Shown here in pieces: positions 1-10,570 of a DNA stretch of 64,000 nt. The stretch's first letter is position 1; every line of letters starts with the position of its first letter. The stretch comes from Blastocystis hominis (lineage: Eukaryota > Sar > Bigyra > Opalinata > Blastocystidae). The stretch lies in the NCBI RefSeq assembly GCF_000151665.1, contig NW_013171821.1:193929-257928 (forward strand), read 5' to 3'. The position numbers were made by a program, and so were the translations under genes. Below the pieces are notes generated by a model, which saw only the letters and a program-made list of their open reading frames with translations, was not told the origin of the DNA and did no database searches.

Positions 1-2377
1 CGCCTGCTACCTGGCGCTTCCCCCGCGGGGAACCGTCGACGGCGTGGAGGTCGTGAAGAGCGAGCTGATCGAGCGGGAGGCTTCGCCTGCCGCCAAGGAG
101 CCGGTAGATTCCCGCGGGGACGTCGAGCGTAGTGGGTCGCGTGTTGCCGCTGCCGGCGGTGGTTTCACCGCGATTGTCTGCTCTTCAACGAGAAACTGGC
201 GCGCTTTTACCGCGGGACGCGCATCCTCTGCCCGCTCTGCGTCGCTGAAACGCCTCGAAGCGAGGTCCCGCGGGAATGTCGGCTCCCCCGAGCGACGGAT
301 TTCCCGCAAACTCCGCTCGGGCGTTTCATGGAGAAACGAATCGTGGAACGCGTGGAGCGGCAGAGGCGTTTCATCGCGGCGCAGAAACTGACCTCGGTGG
401 ATGAAACGCCCTTCGCGGGGGATCTGCACGTGCGCGTCATGTACGCGGAAGTCCCGATTTTTGGCATTTTGTGAGCGGTAGAAGACGACGATTCCCACGG
501 GGAAACGGTTCCAGTGGTACTTCCAGAACTTCGAGATTCCCGCGGAAATCTCGGCGTGGCAGAAATGCCTATGTCTGTTCCAAGTGATTCGCTCCCGCGG
601 TTCTGCTCACGGTTAGACGGTGGATTCGGTGGACCTTCTGCTGTTTGTTATGTATGTTACCGAGTGTCCCGATGAAACGCCCTGTAACGCCCACACGATT
701 TATGTTTCGTACCTGGACAGTGTTCCGTATCTCTTCCCGCCCAATTTCCGTCGCCTTGTCTATCAAGAATTCGTTCTCAGTTATCTCGAATATTCGCGGG
801 AAATCGGATTCCAGCGGGCGTTTCTCTGGGCGTGTCCGCCAACCGTGGGAGACGAGTACATCCTGTAGAACCGCGGGGAATCGGTCACTCGCAGACTCTC
901 CCACCCGCCCGAGCAGAAAATGCCGCGGGAATTGCCGCTTCTTCGCTGGTACCGCGAAATCGCCCAGGAGGGGAATTCCCGCGGGGTAATCTACGAATTG
1001 ACCAATCTGGTCGACGAGTGTCTCATGGGCCGCTACGAGAAATCGTGCCGATTTTTGGAATTTTTTAAAATCGAAGGTTTTCGGATACGGAAATCCTGCG
1101 CGCCCCGTGGTTCTGCGGCGATCATTGGGCCTCCACGATGGAATCCAAGTGTAACGATCTCTTCATGGCGGGCGAAACGCCCCTGGAGGAGGAAACGCCC
1201 TCCGATTCGTCGAATACAAGCCGGAAAACCGCGGAACGGCGCCGTTCCCGCGGGATTGTGAAGGGGAAATTGTTGACCAAAATGTACGATTTTTTGAAGG
1301 TGGGCGTTTCATTGGCCGAGGCTGAGGAACAGGAACAGAAATCACAATTAATGTTGTTGAAACTCCAGCCCACGTGTCATCTCTGCGGAGCCACGCTGAT
1401 TCCCGCGGGACGCCACTACCGACTCCCAGATTCTGCCGTGACGCCCACACACAGCATTCATTTCCGCGATTCTGAGTGCTATTGCGAGCATTGCGCGGAG
1501 AAACTCCCTCCCGAAACCCGCGGGAAACTCGAATTGGTGGAGGGAGTTTCCTCCCCACCGGGGGCAACCCAGGGAAATCAGGGAAATCAGGGAAATCAGG
1601 GAAACGTGGAAATTCCCTCGAAATTGTTCCGAAGTCGCCAGGGATTCCTCAACATCTGCCAAGAAAACCACCTCCATTTCCACGAAGTCGGTTTGGGCGG
1701 GAGATTGGATGTAGCTTCGCCACGCGCGGTACAGTTCCGCGGTTATTTTGTATCTCGCCCAGCATGACGACGATCTGCTCAGTGGCTGCTTCTGTAGCGA
1801 GGTAGAACCGCGGGGAGGGTTTCACCGCAGTGCAGGTCGCTGATATTCGCGGGGAATCGGTTCCACTGCGCGACGTGTCGGAATTTCAACCTGTGCGGCG
1901 ATTGCAATCTCTGGTTTCGTCATCCGCATCCGCTGATTCCCGTCGCCGTCGATTCGAACCGCCCCCTAAAAGGGGAAACGGGGAATTTGGAGCTCGCTTC
2001 CGCGGGGATGAGCAGGATGGAGAGTGATGGCGAGGTTTGCGGGAATGAGGGCGAACGGAGCGCCGCACACATCGTGGAATGTGCGGAGATGGAGGGAAAA
2101 GGCTGGAACCGCGGGGAATACAGCGATTTGGATGACATGCTGCTGCATGTTTTTTCTTGTCATCGTTCGGACTGCAAGCGGTCGAATTGCCCGCAGCTAA
2201 AGAAGCAGATTCTGCACGCATTGACGTGCTGCGTGGATAGTGAGGGTTAATGAAGGGTTGTGAGTAGATTGCGAGACGTGCGAAGGCGTGAAGCGACTGC
2301 TGGAAATCCACTCGGAGAGCTGCTTAAAGAAGGACTGTAAAGTGCCTTCTCTTTTGCCGTCGGTGCGAAATCAATGA
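1..2377 (+). CDS. CBP/p300-family histone acetyltransferase (KAT3), 5' truncated
   Basis: Lysine acetyltransferase acting on histones and other nuclear proteins as a coactivator. The gene runs in from the left edge. After splicing by eye the domain order is: PHD-like Cys/His segment (CRCRRWFHRDC near 150-180), KAT11 catalytic domain (TPLGRFMEKR; IYVSYLDSVPYLFPP near 690-740; WACPP near 830; APWFCGDHW near 1110-1130), ZZ finger (FHCATC, NLCGDC, HPHP near 1860-1935) and one TAZ-like zinc finger up to TGA at 2375-2377. This order matches p300/CBP and plant HAC proteins. Introns used: 104-132, 451-481, 584-616, 865-894, 1045-1076, 1687-1714, 1802-1830 and one near 2236-2265. TGTTTGTT lies at 2411. 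The palindrome CCGCGG is dense here. Family call is strong; the N-terminal part is outside the window and exact junctions are inferred. Confidence 0.9.
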
Positions 2378-2410
2378 ATGATAGAAATAACGGCTATTTT
2401 TGGCATTTTC

Positions 2411-2418
2411 TGTTTGTT
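2411..2418 (+). terminator. TGTTTGTT poly(A)-site element of the CBP/p300 gene
   Basis: Exact TGTTTGTT 34 bp after the encoded TGA. In Blastocystis this element lies just downstream of the cleavage site. The next gene (coatomer gamma) starts only 41 bp further on. Confidence 0.7.
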
Positions 2419-2458
2419 TCATAGATTCGTTCTCGTAAGAGATTGGATATTTTTAAAG

Positions 2459-5400
2459 ATGGATAATCAGACTCGGAAAGACAACCAAGACCAGGACCAG
2501 CCTGAATCTGTGTTGAACATCATCCGCAAGGAGTTTTTCGATTTGGGAGGGCACGACAAGGACGACGATTTAAAACGTTCGCTCTAGAAGCATGGTTTTG
2601 ATTCTATGTAGGCTCTCCGTTCTATGGACTCACAAAATCGGCCGTTCTGCAGGAATGCAGAGCCTTTAACAATCCAGACGTCGTAACCAACAAGCCGGAC
2701 TTGTGCTGCTTGCTCATGGCGAAAGTGCTCTATCTGGTGATTGTGGAGGGCGAAACCCTCACCAACAACGAAGTGAGTGACGTTTTCTTCGGCGCTACGA
2801 AGCTGTTCCAAAGCCAGGAGGTATTTTTCTCTCTCCCTATGACTCTGATTCGTTCTAGCCGAACCTGCGTCGCATGGCCTATCTGTTCATCAAAGAAATC
2901 GCCGAAAAGACCTCTGCGGAAGAAGTTATCATCATCGTGAGCACACTCCTCAAAGACCTCAACTCGGACAACGAACTCTTCCGAGCGAACAGTCTCCGCG
3001 TACTCTCCCGCATCCTCGACGTAGGATCGATCATGCCATCCTCCTCATCATCATTAGGCCTCGCTCCTCTCCCAAACCGAGCGTTACATCAAGCAAGCCA
3101 TCGTCCACAAAAACCCGATCGTCGCCTCCTCCGCCCTCCTCTGCGGCCTCTACCTGCTCAGCGTGAGTCCGGAGGCGATTCGTCGCTGGTCCAGCGAAAT
3201 CGGCCAATCGCTGAATTACGCCGACGAGATGGTCCAATACCACGGTTTTCTCCTCCTTTTCGCCATGAAACGCAACGACCGGCTCGCGCTCGCCAAGGTG
3301 GTTCCACGTTTCCACGATTAGGGGTAGTTGGTGGCGCAGCTGCAGCAGCGATTGCCGTCTTCGCCGTTGGCGGTCTGCCAGCTTCTTCGTGCCGCCATTT
3401 TGCTGCTTCGCGAAGATCCCGCGCAGGAGCTTCGCCCCGCGCTTTTTGACCTCCTTGTCAAATGTCTTCGCCACGCCAACGATGTCCCCGCGGTTCTCTC
3501 CTTCTCTCTAGATGGTCGCCTTCGAAGCTGCCCGCGCGTTTCTCCGTTTCCCCGATCTGACCGAGGCGGAGCTCTCCCCCGCGGTGAACATGCTGCAGAT
3601 CCAGCTGGGCTCGTCGCGCGCGGCGAACCGGTTTGCCGCGGTTCGGCTGCTGCACGAGTTGTCACGGCGGAATCCGGCGAGCGTGGCGAGCTGCAACGGG
3701 GATCTGGAGGTTTTGGCGGGCGACGCGAACCGGTCGATCGCGACGCTGGCGATCAGCACGCTGCTGCAGACCGTCGACGAGGCCCGGTATCCCCGCGGGG
3801 ACGCGCTGACCCATAGGATCGACGGCCTGCTGAAGCAGCTGAACGGGACAATGGCCGATCTGGACGACGAGTTCAAGCAGCTGCTGGTGCGGTCCTTGCT
3901 GAGCTTGACTGAGAAATTCCCGGAGAAGGTCTCGGCAATTCTCGCCTTCCTCGGCTCGCTGCTGCGCTGTGTAGGCGTCCCGCGGAGATGTGAGCGCTAG
4001 GAGGGGTCGGAGGCGCTGAAAACCGCGATTGTGGATACGCTGATCGCGATTATGCACGCGATTCCCGCGGCTATGGAGCCGGTTCTGCTGCAGCTCTGCG
4101 AGTGCATCGAGGACTGCGATTTCCCGCGGGTCATCATCCGCGTGCTGCACGTGTTATCCGCGGAAGGCGCCGCCGCGGTGGCGCCCGGGCGTTTCACGCG
4201 GTTTCTGTACAACCGCGTGATTTTGGAGGGAGCGGCGGTGCGCGCGGCGGCCATCCAGGCGCTCGGGCGTTTCGCCGAGAGGGTCCCCGCGGTGCGGCGC
4301 GGCGTGGAGACGCTGCTGCGCGGGAGTCTGAGCGACGAGAACGACGAAGCGCGGGAAAGAGCCGTTGCCGCGCTCGTGGCACTGCGGAATCTGGACGCGC
4401 AGAGAGGGGTAGAAACGGGGAAACCGGTCCAGTCTAGGAAGAAGGAGCAGCCGGAGACCGATCGGAGAAACTGGAGAAACCGGGGAAACTGGACGCGGGG
4501 AACCTGCGGGAGCGGCTGCTGGCGGCGCGCGAGCAGAACGTGGAAACCATCGATTTCGAGCATCTCCCCGCGGTAATCGCCAAGCCGCGTCGCGAGGAGG
4601 CGTCGGCGGCGGCGTGCTCTTCCCCGCGGGAGTCGTTGTCCGTCCCGCGGGAATCGTCGCAGAGCTGTGTGCTGGAGCAGGCGGAGTTCGCGGCGTTCGG
4701 GAGCGTGGTGCGGAGCAGTCCCGCGGTGCGTCTGACGGAGGCGGAGACGGAGTACGCGGTGAGCGTGCGGAAGCACGTGTTCGCTCGGCACGTGGTGCTG
4801 GAGTTCAGCGTGGAGAACACGATCGAAGGCCAGGTCATGACCGACGTGACCGTCCAGCTCGCTCTCCGCGACGGCGACGCCGCCTGCTGGACGCCGCTCC
4901 TCGCGCTCCCCGCGGCCACGATCCCCTGGGGCTGCGCGGGGACCTGCTTCGCGGCGCTGGGGTTCGATCCCGCGGGAGGCGTGCCCGAGGCGGCGTTCGG
5001 CGCGACGGTGAAGTTCGTGGCGAAGGACGTGGAGGAGGAGGAGCTGGACGACGTGGACGCGATCGAGGGCTTCGAGGAGGAGTATCCCGTCGAGGACGTG
5101 CTCCTGAGCTTCCCCGACTTCGTGGCCAGACCCGCGGTGAGCGACTTCCGAGCGGCGTGGAGCGAGGTCGGCGAGGCGCAGGGCGAGGCCGTGGAGAAGG
5201 TGACGCTGCCGTTCGAGGACGTGGAGACCGCGGTGAAGCAGATCGTGGAGGTGATGGGGCTCGCGCCCATGGAGGGAAGCGAGCGCGTGCCCATGGGGGT
5301 TGTCGTGCAGGAGGGATGTGACGTAGGCCACCAATCATACGCTGCTGCTCGCGGGACGCGTGCTGGGAGAGACGCTGGTGATGGCGCGGTGCCAAGTGAT

Positions 5401-5491
5401 TCTGAGCCAGCAGTACGGATGTGTGCTGAAGATTGCGGTGCGGAGCCAGGATCCCGAGCTGACGCAGACGGTGTTGTCGCTGGTGCAGTAG
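2459..5491 (+). CDS. COPG: Coatomer subunit gamma (COPI coat)
   Basis: Large adaptor-like subunit of the COPI vesicle coat (Golgi-to-ER and intra-Golgi traffic). After removing about nine introns of 28-37 nt (first one 2577-2611) the product follows the COPG family along its length: SPFYGLTKSAVLQE near the N-terminus, the HEAT-like trunk (ATKLFQSQE, RRMAYLFIKE, ERYIKQAIVHKNP, NRSIATLAI, CEFIEDCDF-type segment near 4100, RFLYNRVILE), an acidic linker with LPAVIAKPRR, then the appendage domain (AVRLTEAETEYAVSVRKHVF, HTLLLAGRVLGETLVM) to TAG at 5489-5491. ATG at 2459 is the first in frame. CCGCGG is frequent in exons and introns. An ordinary single gene; family call is certain, a few junctions could move by a codon. 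Confidence 0.93.
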
Positions 5492-5636
5492 AGAGAGGAA
5501 GGAGGAAGAAGAGGAGAATTGTTTCTTGTTTGTGTGAATAATAATCATAATAAAAGACATGGCTATGATGATCGCTTCTCTACTATTCTATTCCATTCTC
5601 CATTCGAAAAACAGTACAAAAAAACGCGCGTACTAC

Positions 5637-5644
5637 AACAAACA
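5637..5644 (-). terminator. TGTTTGTT element after the cysteine protease gene
   Basis: Reverse-strand TGTTTGTT beginning 9 bp after the protease stop codon, so the 3' UTR is only a few bases long. Confidence 0.7.
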
Positions 5645-5652
5645 TAAATCAC

Positions 5653-6609
5653 TTAGAAGACGGGATAGACAGAGCTGTAAGTAAGAGCGCAGCGACCCAT
5701 TCCGCCCACATCCTTCTCAATACGGCAGTAACCCTCTTCACCCCAGTCAGCACCCCAGGAGTTCTTGATGATCCAGTACTTCAGACCAGTCTCAGCATCC
5801 TTATCATAACCCACAGCCAGCACAGCGTGGTTGATGGACTCAGAGCATCTGGTGATAATACCCTTGTCGTAGAGCTGCATGGCAGTAGCATCGAGCACAA
5901 TGGACACGGGGGTCTTCGACACAGCAACAGCCAGAGAATCCTCATCACCAACAGGCAGCTGCACCTTGTCCACAGACTGCACAGCAACCTTGCAAGAAGA
6001 CTCCTTGCACTCAGCATCCACACCCTTGTAAGGATAATCCTCCTCAGTGCACAGACCGTGCTTGGTCACGTAATCGACAGCGCTCCAAGGCCAGCCTCCG
6101 CTGCAACCGAAGTTCTCGTACTCAGGATCACGAGCGCAATCAACCAGCTGCTGCTCAGAGAGAGAGACGAGGTTGCCGGTCTTCAGGAAGTAAGCTCCCT
6201 CAGTGGTTCCAGTAGTAGAGAAAGCCCAGCAGGATCCGCACATTCCCTGGTTCTTGACGGGGGTAACAGCTCCCTGTTCTCTCCAGTCGACGCGAGCAGG
6301 CACATCACCAACAAGAGTAGTCTGGCGGGTACCACGGGTCTTGGGATCCTTAGCGCATCCGCAGAACTTGTAAGCGAACTCCTCAGCACTCACATCAGCA
6401 AACTTGTTCACACCAAGGGTCCAGGGGAGGTTCTTAGCATTGTGCTCCTTGATCTTAAGGAGGTTGTCGTTGAAGACGCGCAGACGGTATCTGGCTTCCT
6501 CAGGAGCAGCATAGGTCTTTCCATACTTGCTCATGTAGCTAGTAAACTCGGAATTACGCAAGTTGACACTAAGGGCAACAGCGAAAAGAACAAAGAAAAT
6601 GGCCTTCAT
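5653..6609 (-). CDS. Papain-family cysteine protease (cathepsin L-like), secreted precursor
   Basis: Single-exon gene for a 318-residue preproenzyme of peptidase family C1A. A hydrophobic signal peptide covers residues 1-16. The inhibitory propeptide carries an ERFNIN-like stretch (about 38-58) and a GVNKFAD motif (66-72). The mature enzyme starts near residue 103 (VPARVDWREQGAVTPVKNQG). Catalytic residues are visible: Q121 (oxyanion), C127 in CGSCWAF, H261 in NHAVLAVGY, N283 in KNSWG; Cys pairs match the fold. Length is normal for cathepsin L. Likely lysosomal or secreted; secreted cysteine proteases are discussed as effectors in Blastocystis, but nothing here shows its target. Codon use is biased and CCGCGG is absent, unlike the neighbouring COPG gene. 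Confidence 0.96.
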   Translation of the reverse strand: MKAIFFVLFAVALSVNLRNSEFTSYMSKYGKTYAAPEEARYRLRVFNDNLLKIKEHNAKNLPWTLGVNKFADVSAEEFAYKFCGCAKDPKTRGTRQTTLVGDVPARVDWREQGAVTPVKNQGMCGSCWAFSTTGTTEGAYFLKTGNLVSLSEQQLVDCARDPEYENFGCSGGWPWSAVDYVTKHGLCTEEDYPYKGVDAECKESSCKVAVQSVDKVQLPVGDEDSLAVAVSKTPVSIVLDATAMQLYDKGIITRCSESINHAVLAVGYDKDAETGLKYWIIKNSWGADWGEEGYCRIEKDVGGMGRCALTYSSVYPVF

Positions 6610-6876
6610 AGCTTACAAAAATAATATGAGAGATGATAGATAATGACGCATGATGTCGCTCTATCAGATCATTGGATGAACCATTTTAATGTGTAGGGGG
6701 TGGTCATGAACACAAATCTTTTGTTCCGATTTTGTGTTTCATTTGTGGATCCTGTATATGATCGCTTAATTTTCTTTGAGATAATGTAGAAAATGCGATT
6801 TAGCTACCAGATATTATGGTTTCGATACTATTATGATCGAAACTTGGATCCGATCAATAGATGCGATATTACTTTA
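6610..6876. promoter_or_regulatory. Upstream region of the protease gene
   Basis: AT-rich intergenic stretch between the protease start and the end of the PIF1 gene. It must hold the protease promoter; I see no clear conserved element. The PIF1 poly(A) element sits at its right edge. Confidence 0.35.
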
Positions 6877-6884
6877 AACAAACA
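6877..6884 (-). terminator. TGTTTGTT element of the PIF1 gene
   Basis: Reverse-strand TGTTTGTT with the T of the cleavage position (6889) immediately after the TAG stop, spaced by four bases. Confidence 0.7.
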
Positions 6885-6889
6885 ACAAA

Positions 6890-9735
6890 CTAGGATGTTT
6901 TGAAATACTGTTGCTGTAAACCAGCAGCTAGACCTAGCAAAGAGTTTCCTTTGGTAGTGCTCTTGGTTGAAGAGGAAGTAAATAGACTAATAGGATTACT
7001 GGAAGATGGGGAGGTTTGAAAAGCAGATGTTGAATTGAACCTTGTGTGTTCTGTGTTTCTATATTGATTTTGCAAAATAGGAGAGGGTATACATTGTCGT
7101 GGTGTTGGATTTTCGAGGTTCGGTCGAGGAATTGCTTGTGGAGTAATTCCTTGCGAACTATAGGAGTTGGTGGAATTGTTGAGTTTAGGAGCTTGTGAAG
7201 ACCGCTGCTGCGCAGAGAATGACGCTTGGAACAGAGTGTTCAATGGAGTAATGTGGGGTCTTGGTTCTCTAGGAGGTCGGGGCTGATTCAAGGGATTAAA
7301 TGAATTGTTTATAGGATTTCTGGGAGGTCGGGGCTGATTCGAAGGATTGAATGAATTGCTTATAGGATTTCTGGGAGGTCGGGGCTGATTCGAAGGATTG
7401 AATGAATTATTTGTAGGATTTCTAGGAGGTCGGGGCTGATTCGAAGGATTGAATGAATTATTTGTAGGATTTCTAGGAGGTCGGGGCTGATTCAAGGGAT
7501 TGAATGAATTATTTGTAGGATTTCTAGGAGGTCGGGGCTGATTCAAGGGATTGAATGAATTATTTGTAGGATTTCTGGGAGGTCGGGGCTGATTCAAGGG
7601 ATTGAATGACCCATTCGCAGAATTGAATGGATTCGACGATTCCCTGTTCCCATCCACTTCCTTCCTCTTGTTTCCTCCCTCCCTTTCCGCCTCCTTTCCC
7701 TCCTCTCCTTCATTTCGCATCGCCTGCTGTCTGCTATACGACACATACTTCCTTCCCTGCGCCATCGCCGTATAGAACGCGATCACTCTACATGCCACCC
7801 TTCTCTCTCCCCCACTTCTTATTCGTCTTCACCTCGCTCTCTCGAAACCCCTTCACACACATCCGGTCCGACCGCACGCCTCGACTCAGCGCCACGTACG
7901 TCATCCCCGCTTCGAACACGCCCGTCAAATCCACTTCCAGCAGATCGATCGTCATGCCTTGCGATTTGTGGATCGAGATCCCCCATGCCTACGTTCAACC
8001 CTTCTCCCCAACGCTACCAGCTTCAATGGCAGCTGCTTCCGCGTTGCCACGACGTGTCCGCCCGATTCTAGCGAGAACTCCTGCATCTCCACCGTCTTCA
8101 CCAGCTCGCCCAGCGGCGTCGCGAAGGTCACGACGGGCAGACGCGGCTTGTCCTGCCCGCTGGACTTGAACGAAGTCACCACGCCGCGACATCCGTTCAC
8201 CAGGCCTTCGCCTACGGAAAGGTTCTTCACCAGCATGACTTGCGCGCCGCGCTTCAGCACCAGGCGAGAAGGCGCTTGGCAGCTCTTGCGCAGCTGGTAG
8301 CAGGCGCCTTCGTCGTCGCCCGAATCGATGCATACGTATTCGGTAGGAGGCGCGGGCAGAGCGTCGAGCTGCTGCTGGTTGTAATCGTCGACGTTGCGAT
8401 TGAAAGCGAAGAGTCTGAATGAAAAAAGAGACGAAATCCGACTTTGTACTCTGCACTGTCACTGTGCTTTCATCCTCTTCTTCTTCTTCTTCTTCTTCTT
8501 CTTCGTAGTCTGATTCCTCGATCACCTTTCGGTTCACTGGCTTCTCCTCCTTCTTCTTCGAAGCCACTGTCAACGGCTGAATCACATTCTGTTCCATCCT
8601 TCGAATCAACTGCAGCGAAGACGCGGACACTCTTCCCTACTCCTCACCTCGTTCTCCCTCCCCAACATATCGAACCTCGCGCAGAAGCGCCTGCAGCGCT
8701 GGATCCTTCTGCCGAAACACCTTCCGCATGATCATTGTGTGCTACGTGGAATCCTGCTTCCTCGCCTACCTCCACAACCGCGTTCCACCACCGCGCCTCA
8801 AAGCAGAAGATCACGCCGTTTCGTCCCAGTCCCACCGGAGGGAGCTGGAAGAAATCGCCGCAGAGAACCACTTGGATGCCTCCGAACGGCAGATCGTTGC
8901 AGCGAAGCACGCGCGCTGTGTACTCCAATGTGTCGAAGAGACGACCGTCCAGCATGGAGATCTCGTCGATGATCAGAACGCTGCAGGTTTTCCAGCGATC
9001 CACGGCGCCTTCGTTCTGGCGGATCTTCCGAAGTGTGTAGTTTAAATCCATCTCGGCAATGCCCAGACCCGCAAAGGAGTGAACGGTGATTCCTCCGATA
9101 TTGCAAGCGGCGATGCCCGTCGAAGCGGTCACGAACACTTTTTCCTTCCCCACCTGCTCTTGGAGCGCCTCAACAAGTGCTCGGAGCAGATAACTCTTTC
9201 CAGTACCCGCATCCCCTGTGAAAAACACATTCTACAAACTCGCGCAAAGGAAGAACGACTCACATATCCCTTCAGTACGACTTCGAAGATTTTCTTCTGT
9301 TCTTCCGATAGATTGGACCCGTAGTCACTTAGCAGAGTGCCGATTTCTCTAAAATAGCTCAACAAACAATACAACAAACCTTTCACTCTTCTCCTTATTC
9401 GAAATTGGATCGTCTATATTTTCTAGTCGCTTTTCGGGAAGTCGAAATCGTGTACTACACAATCGATTATACAAACAATCCATACTTTCCTTGTCTATAC
9501 GTAGAATTTCCTCTATATTGCCTCTTTCTTCCCGTTGGCGGCATTGCGTTGGATTGTCCCTGTGAAACCACTCGAATTGTTGGTTCGGCGCTCGATTGTC
9601 CAGAACTCCTGCAAGCAAGGCCGGACAATGCTCTAGAAATGTCCATAGCCAAAATCGGAGCGAGAGAAAGAAAACTATAAAAATGGTGGCAAAATTGAAA
9701 TCGCGATATTTGTATTTGTGCGCGATGTACAACAT
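6890..9735 (-). CDS. PIF1: PIF1-family 5'-3' DNA helicase with repeat tail
   Basis: Superfamily 1B helicase for genome or organelle DNA maintenance. Spliced order: LSEEQKKIF lead-in, Walker A GDAGTGKS (near 9205), TASTGIAA, Walker [21 protein letters not shown], then [29 protein letters not shown] and a final [15 protein letters not shown] that matches the PIF1 C-terminus. At least six introns, one only 26 nt (near 7796-7821). Unusual: an acidic run of Glu before the KRGAQV segment (8470-8510 region), and after the helicase core a tail with seven near-identical 17-residue units ([17 protein letters not shown]), then a Ser/Gln/Asn-rich end. TAG at 6890-6892. The start is uncertain: 9735 keeps one frame open, but an ATG near 9649 in another frame is also possible. 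Confidence 0.88.
7258..7612 (-). repeat. 51-bp minisatellite inside the PIF1 gene (7 copies)
   Basis: Seven tandem 51-bp units encode 17-residue repeats of type SFNP[LS]NQPRPPRN. Copies differ by a few bases, in blocks (PLNQ versus PSNQ units), suggesting recent expansion. Length is likely to vary between isolates. Confidence 0.9.
8473..8505 (-). repeat. TTC/GAA trinucleotide run encoding poly-Glu
   Basis: About ten GAA/GAG codons on the minus strand code an acidic run in the PIF1 protein between the Walker B half and the C-terminal helicase motifs. Confidence 0.8.
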
Positions 9736-9944
9736 AATTAAATGTGCAAAGTTCTCGAATTGACTGCATATTTGACAAAAGTGTGCTCAATGCCATTATT
9801 GCTTATGATACACAAAGTTTTCATAGAGGATCGACAGCTCGCTTTCTATTTTGTGAGAAATGTCTTGAATAGGGGTTGGGCGTTTCGTTGGGTTCTCTGA
9901 TTTCCCCAATTCTCCCATTCGCATCTCATATTTAGTTGTTTGAA

Positions 9945-10508
9945 ATGCTCGCTAACTTCGCTGTACGTTGCAGTGGAGGGGCTCTGATGTTTTAGAGACG
10001 TGCCTTCGCCACCGCTAAGCCCTACAGAATTCTGGGTATTCAGCAGATTGCTATTGGTGGAACCAGCAAGACTGCCCTCCAGAACTTGTGGATTGACATC
10101 TTCGGTCTCGAGAAGATCCACTCTTTCGAGGTGAGTGTTTTTGCGAGCAATGATCGCTAGTCCACCAAGGAGAACGTGAAGGAGGATATCCTGCGCTGCG
10201 GAAAGGGACCCATGGCCGTGGAGGTCGACATCATGGAGCCTTATGATCCTGCCAAGAGCCCCAAGGTGAACGTTCCCCCACTGAACCACATTGGTCTGTG
10301 GGTTGATGATCTGCCTGCCTGCGTGAAGTACCTCCAGGAGAAGGGCGTGCGTTTCACCCCTGGCGGTATTCGTAAGGGTGCTGCTGGTTACGATGTGACC
10401 TTCATCCATCCTAAGGGCAAGGAGCCCAACCCTCTGAGCGGAGAGGGAGTTCTGATTGAGCTGGTCCAGGCTCCTCAGAACGTGATTGACTACTATGAGA
10501 AGCTGTAA
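9945..10508 (+). CDS. VOC-fold (glyoxalase/methylmalonyl-CoA epimerase-like) enzyme with mitochondrial presequence
   Basis: Three exons (introns 9963-9995, 10131-10160). The protein starts [18 protein letters not shown], an Arg/Ala-rich presequence, then two vicinal-oxygen-chelate halves: [13 protein letters not shown] near the start, [21 protein letters not shown] and [10 protein letters not shown] near the end. The His/Glu positions fit the metal site of glyoxalase I and methylmalonyl-CoA epimerase. Overall wording, especially [14 protein letters not shown], is from memory closer to proteobacterial VOC proteins annotated as lactoylglutathione lyase than to animal epimerase, so the exact reaction is open. 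Blastocystis organelles are reported to run methylmalonyl-CoA steps, which would suit an epimerase. TAA at 10506-10508; strongly biased codons suggest high expression. Confidence 0.85.
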
Positions 10509-10570
10509 AGGAAAAGGTTTAATGCAAACAGAATCCATGTTTATTCTAAAACACTCGAAAGCACAACTAA

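Noticed and set aside
3997-5334. Minus-strand open frame of 445 codons, His/Arg-rich
   Set aside because: Antisense shadow of the coatomer gamma gene in GC-rich DNA; composition is not protein-like.
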